A DNA stretch of 64,000 bases from Lolium rigidum (GCF_022539505.1 NC_061514.1:253382124-253446123), one strand, 5' to 3'; positions 12,415 to 24,684 are shown, numbered from the stretch's first letter. The notes: generated by a model from the letters alone, not told the origin. Translations and numbers: made by a program.

Positions 12415-13456
12415 GCTGCCTATCATGATCAAGATCATCTATTTGTAATGCTACATGTTGTGTTTGTTGGGATCCGATGGATATTGAATACTATGTCAAG
12501 TTGATTATCAATCTATCATATATGTTATTTATATTCTTGCATGCTCTCCGTTGCTAGTAGAGGCTCTGGCCAAGTTGATAATTGTGACTACAAGAGGGAG
12601 TATTTATGCTCGATAGTGGGTTCATGCCTCCACTAAATCTGGGACAGTGACAGAAAGTTCTAAGGTTGTGGATGTGCTGTTGCCACTAGGGATAAAACAT
12701 CGATGCTTTGTCTAATTATATTTGTGTTGATTACATTACACACCATACTTAATGCAATTGTCTCGTTGTTTGCAACTTAATACCGGAGGGGTTCGGATGA
12801 TAACCTCGAAGGTGGACTTTTTAGGCATAGATGCATGCTCGGATAGCGGTCTATGTACTTTGTCGTAATGCCCCGATTGAATCTCATAGTACTCATCATG
12901 ATATATGTATGTGCATTGTTATGCCTTCTTTATTTGTCAATTGCCCAACTGTAATTCGTTCACCCAACATCTGTTTATCTTATGGGAGAGACACCACTAG
13001 TGAACTGTGGACCCCGGTCCTATTCTTTACATCTGAAATACAATCTACTGCAATTGTTTTCTACTGTTCTTCGCAAACAATCATCATCATCCACACTATA
13101 CATCTAATCCTTTGTTTACAGCAAGCCGGTGAGATTGACAACCTCACTGTTACGTTGGGGCAAAGTACTGTGATTGTGTTGTGCAGGTTCCACGTTGGCG
13201 CCGGAATTCCTGGTGTTGCGCCGCACTACACTCCGCCACCAACAACCTTCAACGTGCTTCTTGGCTCCTACTGGTTCGATAACCTTGGTTTCTTACTGAG
13301 GGAAAACTTGCTGTTGTGCGCATCACACCTTCCTCTTGGGGTTCCCAACAGACTTGTCAATTACGCGCATCAAGACTGTTTTCTGGCGCCGTTGCCGGGG
13401 AACTGAAGAAAAGTTACACCACAAAGATTTCTAACTCCCACGTCAACTACACGCCA
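12415..13456 (+). repeat. 5' LTR of element E, distal piece with 84-bp extension
   Basis: Resumes the LTR interrupted by C and runs to the usual end at 13372 (GCGCATCA). As in solo LTR C, an 84-bp block with a primer-binding-site copy (13384-13401) follows and ends ACGCCA at 13456. A second, different primer binding site follows this block, so the functional LTR of element E probably ends at 13456. Confidence 0.75.
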
Positions 13457-13468
13457 GCAACTGTTTTC

Positions 13469-13486
13469 TGACGCCGTTGCCGGGGA
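13469..13486 (+). other. Primer binding site of element E
   Basis: TGACGCCGTTGCCGGGGA, one mismatch from the TGGCGCCGTTGCCGGGGA site characteristic of Athila-type Gypsy elements (tRNA-Asp class by established knowledge). It is followed by GATCAAGACACGCTGCAAGG, the leader also seen after the single primer binding site of element B. This identifies it as the ancestral site and the upstream copy at 13384 as the extra one. Confidence 0.75.
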
Positions 13487-13489
13487 GAT

Positions 13490-13716
13490 CAAGACACGCT
13501 GCAAGGGGAGTCTCCCACATCCAATCTCTTTACTTTGTTTTTGTCTTGCTTTACTTTACTTTATTTACTACTTTGTTTGCTGCACTTAAACAAAACACAA
13601 AAAAAATTAGTTGCTAGTTTTACTTTATTTACTGTCTTGTTCTCCATATTGAAAACACAAAAAAATTAGTTACTTGCATTTACTTTACTTAGTTTGCTTT
13701 ATTTACTACTGCTAAA
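13490..13716 (+). other. 5' leader of element E
   Basis: Non-coding leader with two copies of an AT-rich module, AACACAAAAAAAATTAGTTGC (about 13594) and AACACAAAAAAATTAGTTAC (about 13651). The same module occurs in element B on the opposite strand near 7710-7800, linking the two families. Confidence 0.6.
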
Positions 13717-15360
13717 ATGGGTACTGTTGAAAATACTAAGTTGTGTGACTTCACTAGCACAAATAATAATGATTTCTTATGCACACCTATTGCTCCACCT
13801 GCTACTACAGCAGAATTCTTTGAAATTAAACCTGCTTTACTCGAATCTTGTTATGAGAGAGCAATTTTCTCGGTGTTAGTTCCGATGATGTTGCTGCCCA
13901 TCTTAATAATTTTGTTGAACTATGTGAAATGCAAAAGTATAAGGATGTAGATGGTGACATTATAAAATTGAAATTGTTTCCTTTCTCCTTAAGAGGAAGA
14001 GCTAAAGATTGGTTGCTATCTCTCGCCTAGAAATAGTATTGATTCTTGGACTAAATGTAAGGATGCTTTTATTGGTAGATATTATCCTCCCGCTAAAATT
14101 ATATCTTTGAGAAGTAGCATAATGAATTTTAAGCAATCAGATAATGAACATGTTGCTCAAGCATGGGAGAGAATGAAATCTTTGGTAAAGAATTGCCCAA
14201 CCCATGGACTGACTACTTGGATGATCATCCAAACCTTTTATGCAGGATTGAATTTTTCTTCGCGGAACCTATTGGATTCAGCTGCTGGAGGTACCTTTAT
14301 GTCCATCACTTTGGGGGCGGCAACAAAACTTCTTGATGATATGATGATAAATTACTCGAATGGCACACGGAAAGAGCTCCACAAGGTAAGAAGGTAAATT
14401 CTGTTGAAGAAACCTCCTCCTTGAGTGATAAGATTGATGCTATTATGTCTATGCTTGTGAATGGTAGATCTAATGTTGATCCTAATAATGTTCCTTTAGC
14501 TTCATTGGTTGCCCAAGAAGAACATGTTGATGTGAATTTCATTAAAAGTAATAATTTCAACAACAATGCTTATAGGAATAATTCTGGTAACAACTATAGG
14601 CCATATCTTTCTGCCAATGGTAATAGTTATGGTAATTCTTATGGGAATTCTTACAACAATAATAGGAATGTACCCCCTGGTCTTGAAGCTATGCTTAAAG
14701 AATTTATTAGTACACAAACTGCTTTTAACAAATCTGTTGAAGAAAAGCTTGATAAAATTGATATTCTTGCTTCTAAGGTTGATAGACTTGCCTCTGATGT
14801 TGATCTTTTAAAAATGAAAGTTATGCCTAATAAGGATATTGATAATAAAATTGTTACTACAGTAAATGCCATCCAAGTTCGAATTAATGAGAATATTAGA
14901 TTGATGGCTGAATTGCATGCTAGGTGGGAAAGAGAAGAAAATGAAAAACTAGCTAAAGAGAATAATGTAGCTAAAGTTTGGACTATTACCACCACTAGTA
15001 ATGATAATGCTTCACATGTTGCTACACCTCCTACTATCAATGGTAAAATAATTGGTGTTGTCAATGTTTCTACTCCTAGTGCAAAGCGTGCAAAATTACC
15101 TGAAATTGCTAAAACTGCTGAAACTGCTTGTGATAAAACTGCTGAAATTTTTCAAAATGTTGGGGACAATGATCCCATTGCTGTAGGTCATAATGGTTTA
15201 GATTTTGATGATTGCCACATCTCTGAAGTTATAAAGTTCTTACAAAAACTTGCTAAAACTCCCAATGCTAGTGCTATAAATTTGGCCTTTACAAAACATA
15301 TTACAAATGCTCTCATAAAAGATAGAGAAGAGAAACTAAAACTTGAAACCTCTATTCCTA
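13717..15360 (+). pseudogene. Gag gene of element E, frameshifted and cut by the gap
   Basis: Encodes an Athila-type Gypsy gag: a Retrotrans_gag-like core (about 13830-14390, with WERMKSLVKNCPTHGL and FYAGLNFSSRNLLD), then an Asn-rich stretch with NSYGNSYGNS repeats (about 14560-14680), a Lys/Leu/Asp-rich probable coiled coil (14680-14960) and an acidic tail up to the N run at 15361. The longest open part is 14421-15360. The core is broken into three frames. The frame changes fall at CTCG tetramers at 13840-13843, 13869-13872 and 14022-14025, where the conserved frame would need CTG, plus one near 14353. These breaks may be base-calling errors and not true decay. Protease, RT and integrase would lie in the gap or are missing. 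Confidence 0.8.
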
Positions 15361-15460
15361 NNNNNNNNNNNNNNNNNNNNNNNNNNNNNNNNNNNNNNNN
15401 NNNNNNNNNNNNNNNNNNNNNNNNNNNNNNNNNNNNNNNNNNNNNNNNNNNNNNNNNNNN
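15361..15460. other. Assembly gap (100 N)
   Basis: Exactly 100 unknown bases. Sequence left of it is the gag of Gypsy element E, sequence right of it is the 3' end of a Copia element, so the gap is not a simple fill within one element and its true size is unknown. Confidence 0.99.
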
Positions 15461-16813
15461 GGTACTATCTTCGGCAGGCCCATTGGGGATGCCTATGTCA
15501 GTCATCGTATACCAAAAAGGGGGAGATTGTAAGGGTATTTTATCTTTATCCATTATTTTGGTAACAATGACACCGTGCTAAAGTATTTGACCTAATATGT
15601 TTATAAGGATAATCTCAGGTATTAGGCAATGAGGAATAAATGGTGTATCAAAGGAACAAGAAGGCTAAAGGAGACCCCCACTTCAACAACAATCAAAAGG
15701 GGTCTACAGCAGAAATCCGATCGCAGCCCGGTCCAACCGGGCCTGCAACCGGCCTGTCCGGTGCGCAGCTCGGTCAACCGGTCGCCAACCGGGGAAGTCC
15801 GGCGCACGACCCGGTCGACCGGCCGCCAACCGGGGTCTTCAGCCGAACACAAGAAATCCGGTTGCCGACCGGTCAACCGGACTACTGACCGGCGGGTCCG
15901 GCGCACGGCCCGGTCGACCGGTCGCCAACCGGGTGCCAACCGGCCGCCAACCGGAGGAGCTCCTGGACCAGCAAACAGCGTCCGGTCACTGGTCCGGTCT
16001 GACCGGCCTCACCACCGGGCTGTCCGGTCTGTGGCCCGGTCAACCGGGTTTCTCGAGGAAAAAGCTGAGGTGGCAAGTGACCAACGGCCATATTTCGAAG
16101 AACACTATAAATAGGCCTTCTCCTACCTCTGAACAGTTAGGCACTACACTACAAGTTGTTCTTGAGCTCTCTCTCTCTCTTACTCCATTGCTAGAAACAC
16201 CAAAAGCCTCAGATCTCCCTCCTCCTCCACGCAAACTCAAATCCCTCCGGGGAATCGTTAGAGGAGGACCCGATCTACCGTTCTACCAAGCCAAATCTCA
16301 TTTCCCCTTGTATTCATTGAGAAGCTTGCTTCCTAGGGTTCCTTGGAAACCCTAGGTGGGCAAGAGGAGTCCGGAAGCATCCGGGTCGTGGATTTGCTCC
16401 GGGCAAGATTGTGAAGGTTTGGAGGCTACCTCAAAGTCTACCACAAGTGAGTGAGCTATTCCTTCGTGGGATAGGCTCCGGAGAATAGGGTGAGCCTTCG
16501 TGGCACGGGGAATCCTTCGTGGGACCTCAACTCCTCCAAACGTGACGTACCTTGTTGCAAAGCAAGGGAACACGGGAATACATCCTCGTCTCCGCGTGCT
16601 ATCGGTTATCTCTAACCGAACTCCTTACTTGTGATTTAATCGCCCTGTGAGAGCCTTCGTGCTCGAGTTAGTGGTATCCTCATATAGGTTGCTTCACCTA
16701 GTTTGCATTAGGCTCACCTTTATATTCCACAAAGCCTAATATTGCAAAGAAAGAATTAAAATCTGTAGAAACCTATTCACCCCCCCTCTAGGTTTACCAT
16801 CTCTATACTTTCA
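15461..16813 (+). mobile_element. 3' end of a Copia element with CCGG-rich LTR
   Basis: Begins with a short piece of internal sequence, then a polypurine tract (AAAAAGGGGGAGAT, 15514-15527) and an LTR from TGTAAGGG (15528) to CTTTCA (16813), 1,286 bp. The AAAAAGGGGGAGATTG junction and the LTR tail ATTCACCCCCCCTCTAGG resemble SIRE/Maximus-type Copia elements. It is inserted in the second A-family copy: right of it AACAC (16814-16818) equals positions 198-202 of the uninterrupted copy. The 5' part of the element is lost in the gap. Confidence 0.75.
15720..16050. repeat. Array of degenerate CCGGTCAACCGG palindromes in Copia LTR
   Basis: About 330 bp in which short near-palindromes such as CCGGTCAACCGG, CCGGTCGACCGG and GCCAACCGG recur every 10-25 bp. 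The unit length is irregular. A similar array lies at 20295-20575. Confidence 0.8.
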
Positions 16814-18892
16814 AACACTTTTCGAGCTGATCAGCGGAAGAATTTCTTAAAAATTGATTACTGTACTGCTATCAAGTTTGACGAATTCATGCTGCTTTGT
16901 GTTTATGTGACTCTTTTAATTTTCATTCTCTTGTTTTTGCTTTGTTTCTTTCCTAAAACACAAAAAGACCAAAAAAATTTATGTTGTTTCTCTGCACCAC
17001 TTGTTTATTTTGGTTTCTTGCTCTTATTTTGCTTTGTTTGCTATCGTTGGTTTGCTATAAGAAAATCCAAAAAGATTTTGCTTTGTTTGCTTGTTTCCTT
17101 TTGTTCTTGTTTCTAATTCAAAAACACCAAAAATATTTGCTGTTCTTCCTTGGTTTTGTAAAGTTCATTATGAGTTCAGTGGTCTTCGGTGGCTGGAGCT
17201 TGGTTTTCATTCCATATTATTCAAGCTACACAAGTGAAAAGGCAATAATGACGATCCACGACAATTCGATTGTGCTGAGAGGCTGGTATGAACTCTATTT
17301 GTTTTCATTTTTGTACATATACTCATCCATGTGAGCATACTTAGTTGGTTCATGTGAGGTATATGTCATTTAAGAAAGTCTAGTAGTTCATGATCTCTCA
17401 TGATTAGCTCCAATTTATTAATATAAGTAGCATGTCATAAATATTTGCTTGCATTGCTTTATCCATAGATAGGTATGACATTGTGGTATCCTCCTCTGAA
17501 TAATTCACTTGAATCAACTTGGCACATGCTCACGCATGCATATGACTGAACAAAAGTCAATTAAGCCTCGATGATTTACTTTACCTCAGAGTTCTTGTAT
17601 CACTTTTATGTCTCCGTTAATTTATTTTGTCGCAAGCATGATTATGACGATTCATCGCTCTCTTGATTGTCGCTTCCCGAGTCTATTGCTAGCCTTCACT
17701 TGTACTGAGGGAACGTTGCTCGTGCTTCCAAACCCCTGAAAACCAAGTTATTCCAAAGTGTCCACCATAAATACCTATGCATGGCATTTCAAACCATTCC
17801 AAGTAAATTCTCATGTGCTACCTTTAAACCTTCAAAATGCTTCTCAATTTGTGTCGATGTTTTATAGCTCATGAGGAAATATGTGGTGTTTATCTTTCAA
17901 TCTTGTCATTTACTTCTGACAGACTTTCATAATGGACTAGGGGCACATCCGCCTATCCAATAATTTTGCAAAAAGAGCTAGCAACGGGGTTCCCAGCAAC
18001 AATTAATCAACTTTCATTAATAATTATCTTCACATGTTTTGCCCTGATTTATCAGTAAGCAATTTAAATTGCAAATAGACACTCCTCCATGGTATGAGAT
18101 TGTCGGAAGTCACCCGAGGATTCGGTTAGCCATGGCTTGTGTAAGCAAAGGTTGGGGGGAGTGTCATCCATAATAAAACTAAAGTACGTGTGTAAACAAA
18201 AGAGAAGAGGGATGATTTACCTTGCTGGTAGAGATAACGTCCTTCATGGGAGCCGCTCTTGAAAGTCTGGTTGACGAGGTAGTTAGAGTACCCACTATCA
18301 TTCGTTGACAACAACAAACACCTCTCAATATAATTTTACTCCTGTTTTACAAATGAAAAGCTCTAGCACATGTAATCCCTGCTTCCCTCTGCGAAGAGTC
18401 AATCTTTTACTTTTACATTGAGTCTCCATCCTTTATCTGAGCACCTTCTTGAGAGCACAACTGTCATTCTTAGTATAATATGCTTGTCCCAAAATGTGAT
18501 TAACTGTGGTATAACTTTGATGCTTTTATCTTTGATAATCTCTACTTCCAATCTTTCCATGAACTTCAAAGGTGCCCGAGCATTTATGTTTTGTTGTACA
18601 AATACGGGCAAGCGAGATACCACTTTATCATATCCTTTTATGAACATTGCAATCCCGTTGATAGACATGATTCATGATGCTTATTGTTAATTTGTTGGTA
18701 CCTTTTCCATGATTGACATAGCTGTTAGATGATTTTATTTGCATGTATCTTATTATGAATTGCTTAAGTACTTGCCATATCATGAGAATATTTACAACAT
18801 ATGAACAAATGTGTTCGTGAAAGTTCTTTTATTGCACTCGATTGTTAATCGAATTGCTTGAGGACAAGCAATAAGCTAAGCTTGGGGGGAGT
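16814..18892 (+). mobile_element. Internal region of second A-family element (A')
   Basis: Collinear with 198-2278 and ending in the same polypurine tract (AAGCTTGGGGGGAG) before an LTR. It has no coding potential beyond small frames shared with the first copy. Its 5' part is missing because the Copia element and the gap lie upstream. Confidence 0.8.
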
Positions 18893-20291
18893 TGATACGT
18901 CCAAAACGTATCTACTTTCCCGAACACTTTTGCTATTGTTTTGCCTCTAATTTGTGTATTTTGGATACAACTAACACGGACTAACGCTGTTTTCAGCAGA
19001 ATTGCTCTGGTGTCTCGTTTTTGTGTAGAAATCCAACTTTCAGGAAAATCCCCGGAATTTATGTCGAAAGTCTTATTTTTCCAGAAGAATTACGGAGCCA
19101 GAAGGGCAAGCCAGGTGGATGCCCGAGGCCTCCACACACCAGGCCGGCGCGGCCCAGGAGGGGGGCGCGCCGCCCTACTGTGTGGCCGCCTCGGCTGGCC
19201 TCCGACGCCCTCCTCTGGACTACTTAAGGGTTTCGATCTAAAAACGCGAGAAGAGAAGTCGAAGTCGCCAGAAACCATCCGATACGCCGCCACCATCGCA
19301 AAACTCCGTCTCGGGACCGTAAACTCCGTTCGGCACTCCGCCGGGACGGGAATTGGAGGAGATCATCGCCATCATCACCACCGACGCCTCTCCATCGACC
19401 AACCATGTTTCCCCCATCCATGTGTGAGTAATTCCCCCGCTGTAGGCTGAAGGGGATGGTAGGGATTGGATGAGATTGGTCATGTAATAGCATAAGATTG
19501 TTAGGGCATAGTGCCTAGTGTCCGTAATTGGTACTTTTATGATATATTTTTGCAACTTGTTATGCTTAATGCTTGTCACTAGGGCCCGAGTGCCATGATC
19601 TCAGATCTGAACATGTTATCAATTCATGATGATATTCATTGCTTTATGATCTTACCTGCAAGTTGTATACACGTATTGTTGTCCGAACCCGAGGCCCCAA
19701 AGTGACGAGAATTGGGACAACCGAAGGGGAAGGCGGTGATATGAGGATCACATGTGTTCACGGAGTGTTAATGCTTTGCTCCGGTGCTCTATTAAAAGGA
19801 GTACCTTAATTTCCAGTATATTCCCTAGAGGCCCGGCTGCCACCGGCTGGTAGGACAAAAAATGTTGTGCAAGTTTCTCATTGCGAGCACGTACGACTAA
19901 ATATGGAACACATGCCTATTGATTGATTAGTACTTGGATACCGTTTTATTATTATCTGCAAATTCCCTACCTTGATTGTTACATGAGTTTCTCTCATCCA
20001 TGCAACGCCCGTTCATCCATCCCTATGCCTATAGTATTTTAATCCTGTTGTTTACTATAATCACTGCTGCTGTGTTTGTTACCCTGCTGCTGTTATTTCA
20101 CCACTGCTACTGCTATAAAACTGTTACTACTGATAAACTCTTGCGAGCAAGTATGTTTCCAGGTGCAGCTGAATTGACAACTCCGCTGTTAAGGCTTTCA
20201 AGTATTCTTTGTCTCCCCTTGTGTCGAATCAATAAATTAGGTTTTACTTCCCGCGAAGACTGTTGCGATCCCCTATACTTGTGGGTTATCA
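18893..20291 (+). repeat. 3' LTR of element A'
   Basis: 1,399 bp, TGATACGTCCAAAACG to GTGGGTTATCA, matching the split LTR of element A. Where element A carries CTCG (around 10161, 10182 and 10203) this copy has CTG. The right flank, starting GTGGG, is the CCGG-rich fragment. Confidence 0.85.
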
Positions 20292-20575
20292 GTGGGCACC
20301 GGCGAGAGGGCGGAGGTGGACGCATCAGCAGCTGCCGGTCCGGTTGAGTAGCCGGTTGGACCGGCCTGCTGGCCGGGTGGGCCGGCTGGTGGCCCGGTTT
20401 GACCGGGCGGCCGACCGGGCGAGGGAGCGGTGGCCCCTGGACAGCACCGGCTGGCACCGGCCTAAGAGCCGGTTTTGACCGGGCCGGCCGGTTGTGTGGC
20501 CGGTTCGACCGGGTTCTAGGCTGGCCAGTCCGGTCGTGAGGCCGGTTGGACCAGCCTGGTGACCGGGTGGGCGGC
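20292..20575. repeat. CCGG-rich fragment, likely LTR remnant
   Basis: Recurring GGCCGGTTGGACCGG and CCGGTTTGACCGGG units, the same style as the Copia LTR at 15720-16050. It probably is a broken LTR of that family, placed between element A' and the coding remnant of the minus-strand Copia element. Confidence 0.5.
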
Positions 20576-22934
20576 TGGGAGGCACTCCGCCGTCATGCGG
20601 CAGGACACTGTTGCCGCTGGCCCAGAAGGCAGATGCGGCGGACGGGGACGCCGTATAGACGTACTGGTCGGCGGGGTAGCGTGTGGACGGCCGCCGCACG
20701 CCCGCACGTGCTCGGGTGAGCATGGGCGCAGGGGCCGCAGCGACGGGCGGCGAGGTAGCCGATGAAGCGGGCGTCGAAGAGGCAGCCGATGGAGGCGCCG
20801 CGGGCAACGGGGGCGCCGGGGGCGCCGCGGTCGACGGGGGCGCCGGGGGAGCTGCGGGCGACGGAGACACCAAGGGACCAGGCGGGGCCGACGCAGAGGG
20901 GGCCGCCGCGGTCAGTCGTCGGCGCGCGGGGTCAGCCACAAGGGGGCCAGCGGGCGCCGGGGGCGTCGTCAGAGGCGTCGCCAAGAGTCCCTGCTGAAAC
21001 GGAAAAACAAACTCGTCAAAGTACACGTGCCGGAAGGTGAGGACACGATGGGAGACCGGGTCGTAGCAGCGGTACCCCTTGGTGTTGGCGGGGTAGCAGA
21101 GAAACACACAAGGGAGAGAGCGCGGCGCAAGGTTGTGCGTGGCGGTGGCAGCGGTGTTAGGATAGCACCGGCAGCCGAAGATGCGGAGGTCATCATAGGC
21201 GGGCGGCGCACCGTAGAGTAGGTGATGCGGCGTGTAAGACCAACACACACGACATGGGCGGATGTTGACGAGGAGAGTCGCCGTGGCGAGAGCATCCGGC
21301 CAGAACCGTGGGGGCATATAAGCGTGGAACAGAAGGGTGCGGACGGGCAGTCATTGACGGTACGAAGCATCCGTTCAGCACGACCGTTCTGTGGAGAAGT
21401 GTATGGACACGTGAGGCGGAAGACAGCGCCATGGGCGGCGAGAAGTGAGCGAATGGTGATGTTGTCGAACTCTTTGTCGTTGTCGGTTTGTAGGGCGTGA
21501 ATGGGGCGACCGAATTGACTGCAGACGAAGGCGAAGAAGGCGGTGAGGGTGGCGGCAACGTCGGATTTACGACGGAGGGGAAAAGTCCATACAAAATGCG
21601 AGTAATCATCCAGAAGCACGAGATAATAACTATAACCAGAATTACTCGGAACAGGCGAGGTCCAAACAACACTATGAATAAGTTGAAACGGAAAAGACGT
21701 GACTGTGGAGGAGGAATTAAACGGAGGCGAACATGTTTGCCTAGGCAACATGCTTCACAAGAGTGGGTATCCGTTTTATTACAAGTAAAGGAAAAGCCTT
21801 GCATTATTTGACGCAGAGCGGCGGAGCTAGGATGGCCGAAGCGAGCGTGCCAGAGGTCGACACCGGCGGAGAGGGCGAGTGGGCTGCCGGCGGTGGTGGA
21901 GGCTGAACCGACAGGGTACAGATCACCGGGGATGTCACATCGGTGGAGGAGCATCCGAGTACGATCATCCTTGACAGAAAAACCAAAGGCGTCAAATTCC
22001 ACAGTCACAGGATTATCACGACAGAAAGACTTAACGGAAACAAGATTTTTAATCAAGTCAGGAGAAACAAGAACGTTATGTAGAGAGAGAGAGAGAGGAG
22101 TGGAAGGGGAAGGAAAAGAGACATAATCGGTGTGAGTAATGGGGAGAGCATGACCGTTGCCAACGATGATGCGAGAGGAAGTGGAGGCGGGTGTAGAGAA
22201 GGAGAGGTTACCGGGGTGCGCGGCCATATGCGCGGAGGCGCCGGTGTCCATGAACCAGTCGCCGCCACCACCATACGCTCCAGCGGTGGGAACGCCTTGG
22301 AGGGCGGTCAGGAGCGCGGGGTCCCACGAGGCCGAGCTCGGGGGGCGGCGTAGGCCGGGGCGGGTTGGGGTGCCGCGTAGAAGGCCTGGTGGGTGGCCGG
22401 GCGCGGCCCCATGATGCCCGGGTAGGGAGCGCGGCACGGGCATAGAGTAGGCGTGAACAACCCCGGTCCACGGATTGTGGCTAGCGGTCCACGGCGGAGG
22501 GGGGGGTGTACTGAGGTGGACGAGGCACATGGGCGGTGGCGTTGGCGCCACCATGGCCACCGCCGTTGCCACCACCGCCGCGGCGACGACGTCACCGGCA
22601 CGCGCTCGGCGATGGGGATGTCGCGGATGACGGCGACGGAGGAGCCGGCGAAGGGGTTGCTGCTACCGGAGCGGGAGGAGTTGAAGGGATCGGAGCCGGA
22701 GGAGGAGAAACCGGCCATGGTGGAAGCGGTGGTGGTGGTAGTGGTGGTGGGAGGTGGCGGCTAGGGGGAGGGGCCGGCAGCGCCCGGGGAGGGAGGGGGC
22801 GGCGGCTGAGGAGAGGGAGCCGGCAGCACCCGGGGGGAAGGAGGCGGCGGCTAGGTCAGGAGGTGGCCGGCGGCGCCCGGGGTAGGGAGGGGGGAGCGGT
22901 GGCTAGGTCAGGACCAAAGGGCCTCTGATACCGT
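20576..22934 (-). pseudogene. Decayed Copia polyprotein (gag remnant and integrase)
   Basis: A minus-strand Copia coding region read from 22718 downwards. The gag starts MAGFSSSGSDPF but most of the gag domain is deleted after IPIAERVP. The protease active-site motif DTGASAHM follows near 22257, then the GAG-pre-integrase region with an HxnHx29-32CxxC finger (WHARFGHPS...SCEACCLGKH, about 21870-21780), the integrase core (QTDNDKEFDN and SPQNGRAERM, about 21490-21370), and the integrase C-terminal region to about 20960, followed by a Pro/Ala-rich linker. Reverse transcriptase and RNase H are missing because the copy is cut at about 20575. Several frame changes are needed to read it. Confidence 0.8.
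22923..22932 (-). other. Copia primer binding site
   Basis: Reads GGTATCAGAG on the minus strand, the initiator tRNA-Met type site typical of Copia elements, directly after the LTR end TTCTACA (22934). It fixes the orientation of the Copia remnant. Confidence 0.8.
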
Positions 22935-22984
22935 GTAGAAGAGTTATTGGAGATTGCACAGCACCAATTGGACCGGCTGCTCAT
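22935..22984 (-). repeat. 5' LTR of the Copia remnant, inner part
   Basis: The inner end of a very short Copia LTR, split by element D. It resumes at 29809. The five bases 22980-22984 (CTCAT) are the target site of D. Confidence 0.8.
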
Positions 22985-24684
22985 TGATACGTCTCCAACG
23001 TATCGATAATTTCTTGTGTTCCATGCCACATTATTGATGTTATCTACATGTTATATGCACACTTTATGTCATATTCGTGCATTTTATGGAACTAACCTAT
23101 TAACAAGATGCCGAAGTGCCAGTTCCTGTTTTCTGCTGTTTTTGGTTTCAGAAATCCTAGTAACGAAATATCCTCGGAATCGGACGAAATCAACGCCCAG
23201 GTTCCTATTTTACCCGGAAGCATCCAGAACACACGAGAACCGCCAGAGAAGGGGGCGGGGCCACCACACCACACCCGGCGCGGCCAAGGGGGCGCCCCCT
23301 AGGGTGTGGGCCCCCCGAAGCCCTCTCGCGCCGCCTCTCCGCCTATATAAAGCCCCCGACCTAAAAACCTCGGGGCGTTCGACGAAAACCACGAAACCTT
23401 CCGGAGCCGCCGCCATCGCGAAGCCAAGATCCGGGGGACAGGAGTCTCTGTTCCGGCACCCTGCCGGAGCGGGGAAGTGCCCCGGAAGGCTTCTCCATCG
23501 ACACCGCTGCCATCTCCACCGCCATCTTCATCACCGCTGCTGCTCCCATGAGGAGGGAGTAGTTCTCCATCGAGGCTCGGGGCTGTACCGGTAGCTATGT
23601 GGTTCATCTCTCTCCTATGTGCTTCAATACAATAATCTCATGAGCTGCCTTACATGATTGAGATTCATATGATGATGCTTGTAATCTAGATGTCATTATG
23701 CTAGTCAAGTGAGTTTTACTTATGTGATCTCCAGGAGACTCCTTGTCCCACGTGTGTAAAGGTGACGAGTGTGTGCACCGTGTGGGTCTCTTAGGCCATA
23801 TTTCACGGAATACTTACTCAATGTTGAATGGCGTAGTGAGGTGCTTATTTATATCTCTTTATGATTGCAACATGTTTTGTATCACAATTTATCTATGTGC
23901 TACTCTAGTGATTTGTTATTAAAGTAGTTTATTCCTCCCCGCACGTGTGCAAAGGTGACGAGTGTGTGCACCGTGTTAGTACTTGGTTTATGCTATGATC
24001 ATGATCTCTTGTAGATTGCGAAGTTAACTATTGCTATGATAATATTGATGTGATCTATTCCTCCTACATATGCATGAAGGTGACGAGTGTGCATGCTATG
24101 CTAGTACTTGGTTTAGTCTATTGATCTATCTTACACTATAAGGTTACTAAAATATGAGCATTATTGTGGAGCTTGTTAACTCCGGCATTGAGGGTTCGTG
24201 TAATCCTACGCAATGTGTTCATCATCCAACAAAAGTGTAGAGTATGCATTTATCTATTCTCGTTATGTGATCAATGTTGAGAGTGTCCACTAGTGAAAGT
24301 GTAATCCCTAGGCCTTGTCCCTAAATATCGCTATCGTCTGCTTGTTTACTATTTTACCTGCGTTACTACTCGCTGCGTTACTACCGCTTGTTTACTCGTC
24401 CTGGGCAAAGCACCGTTCCGGTGCCGTTGCTATTACTTATTCATACCACCTGTATTTCACTATCTCTTCGCCGAACTAGTGCACCTATTAGGTGTGTTGG
24501 GAACACAAGAGACTTCTTGCTTTGTGGTTGCAGGGGTTGCATGAGAGGGATATCTTTGACCTCTTCCTCCCCGAGTTCGATAAACCTTGGGTATCCACTT
24601 AAGGGAAACTTGCTGCTGTTCTACAAACCTCTGCTCTTGGAGGCCCAACACTGTCTACAAGAATAGAAGCTCCCGTAGACATCA
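22985..24684 (+). repeat. 5' LTR of element D
   Basis: 1,700 bp. It contains a plausible promoter TATA box, CTATATAAAG (23343-23352). It carries about 35 bp (near 24277-24311) that the right LTR lacks. Confidence 0.93.

Noticed and set aside
20683..20997. GC-rich plus-strand Gly/Ala-rich frames
   Set aside because: They lie antisense to the Pro/Ala-rich linker of the Copia integrase.
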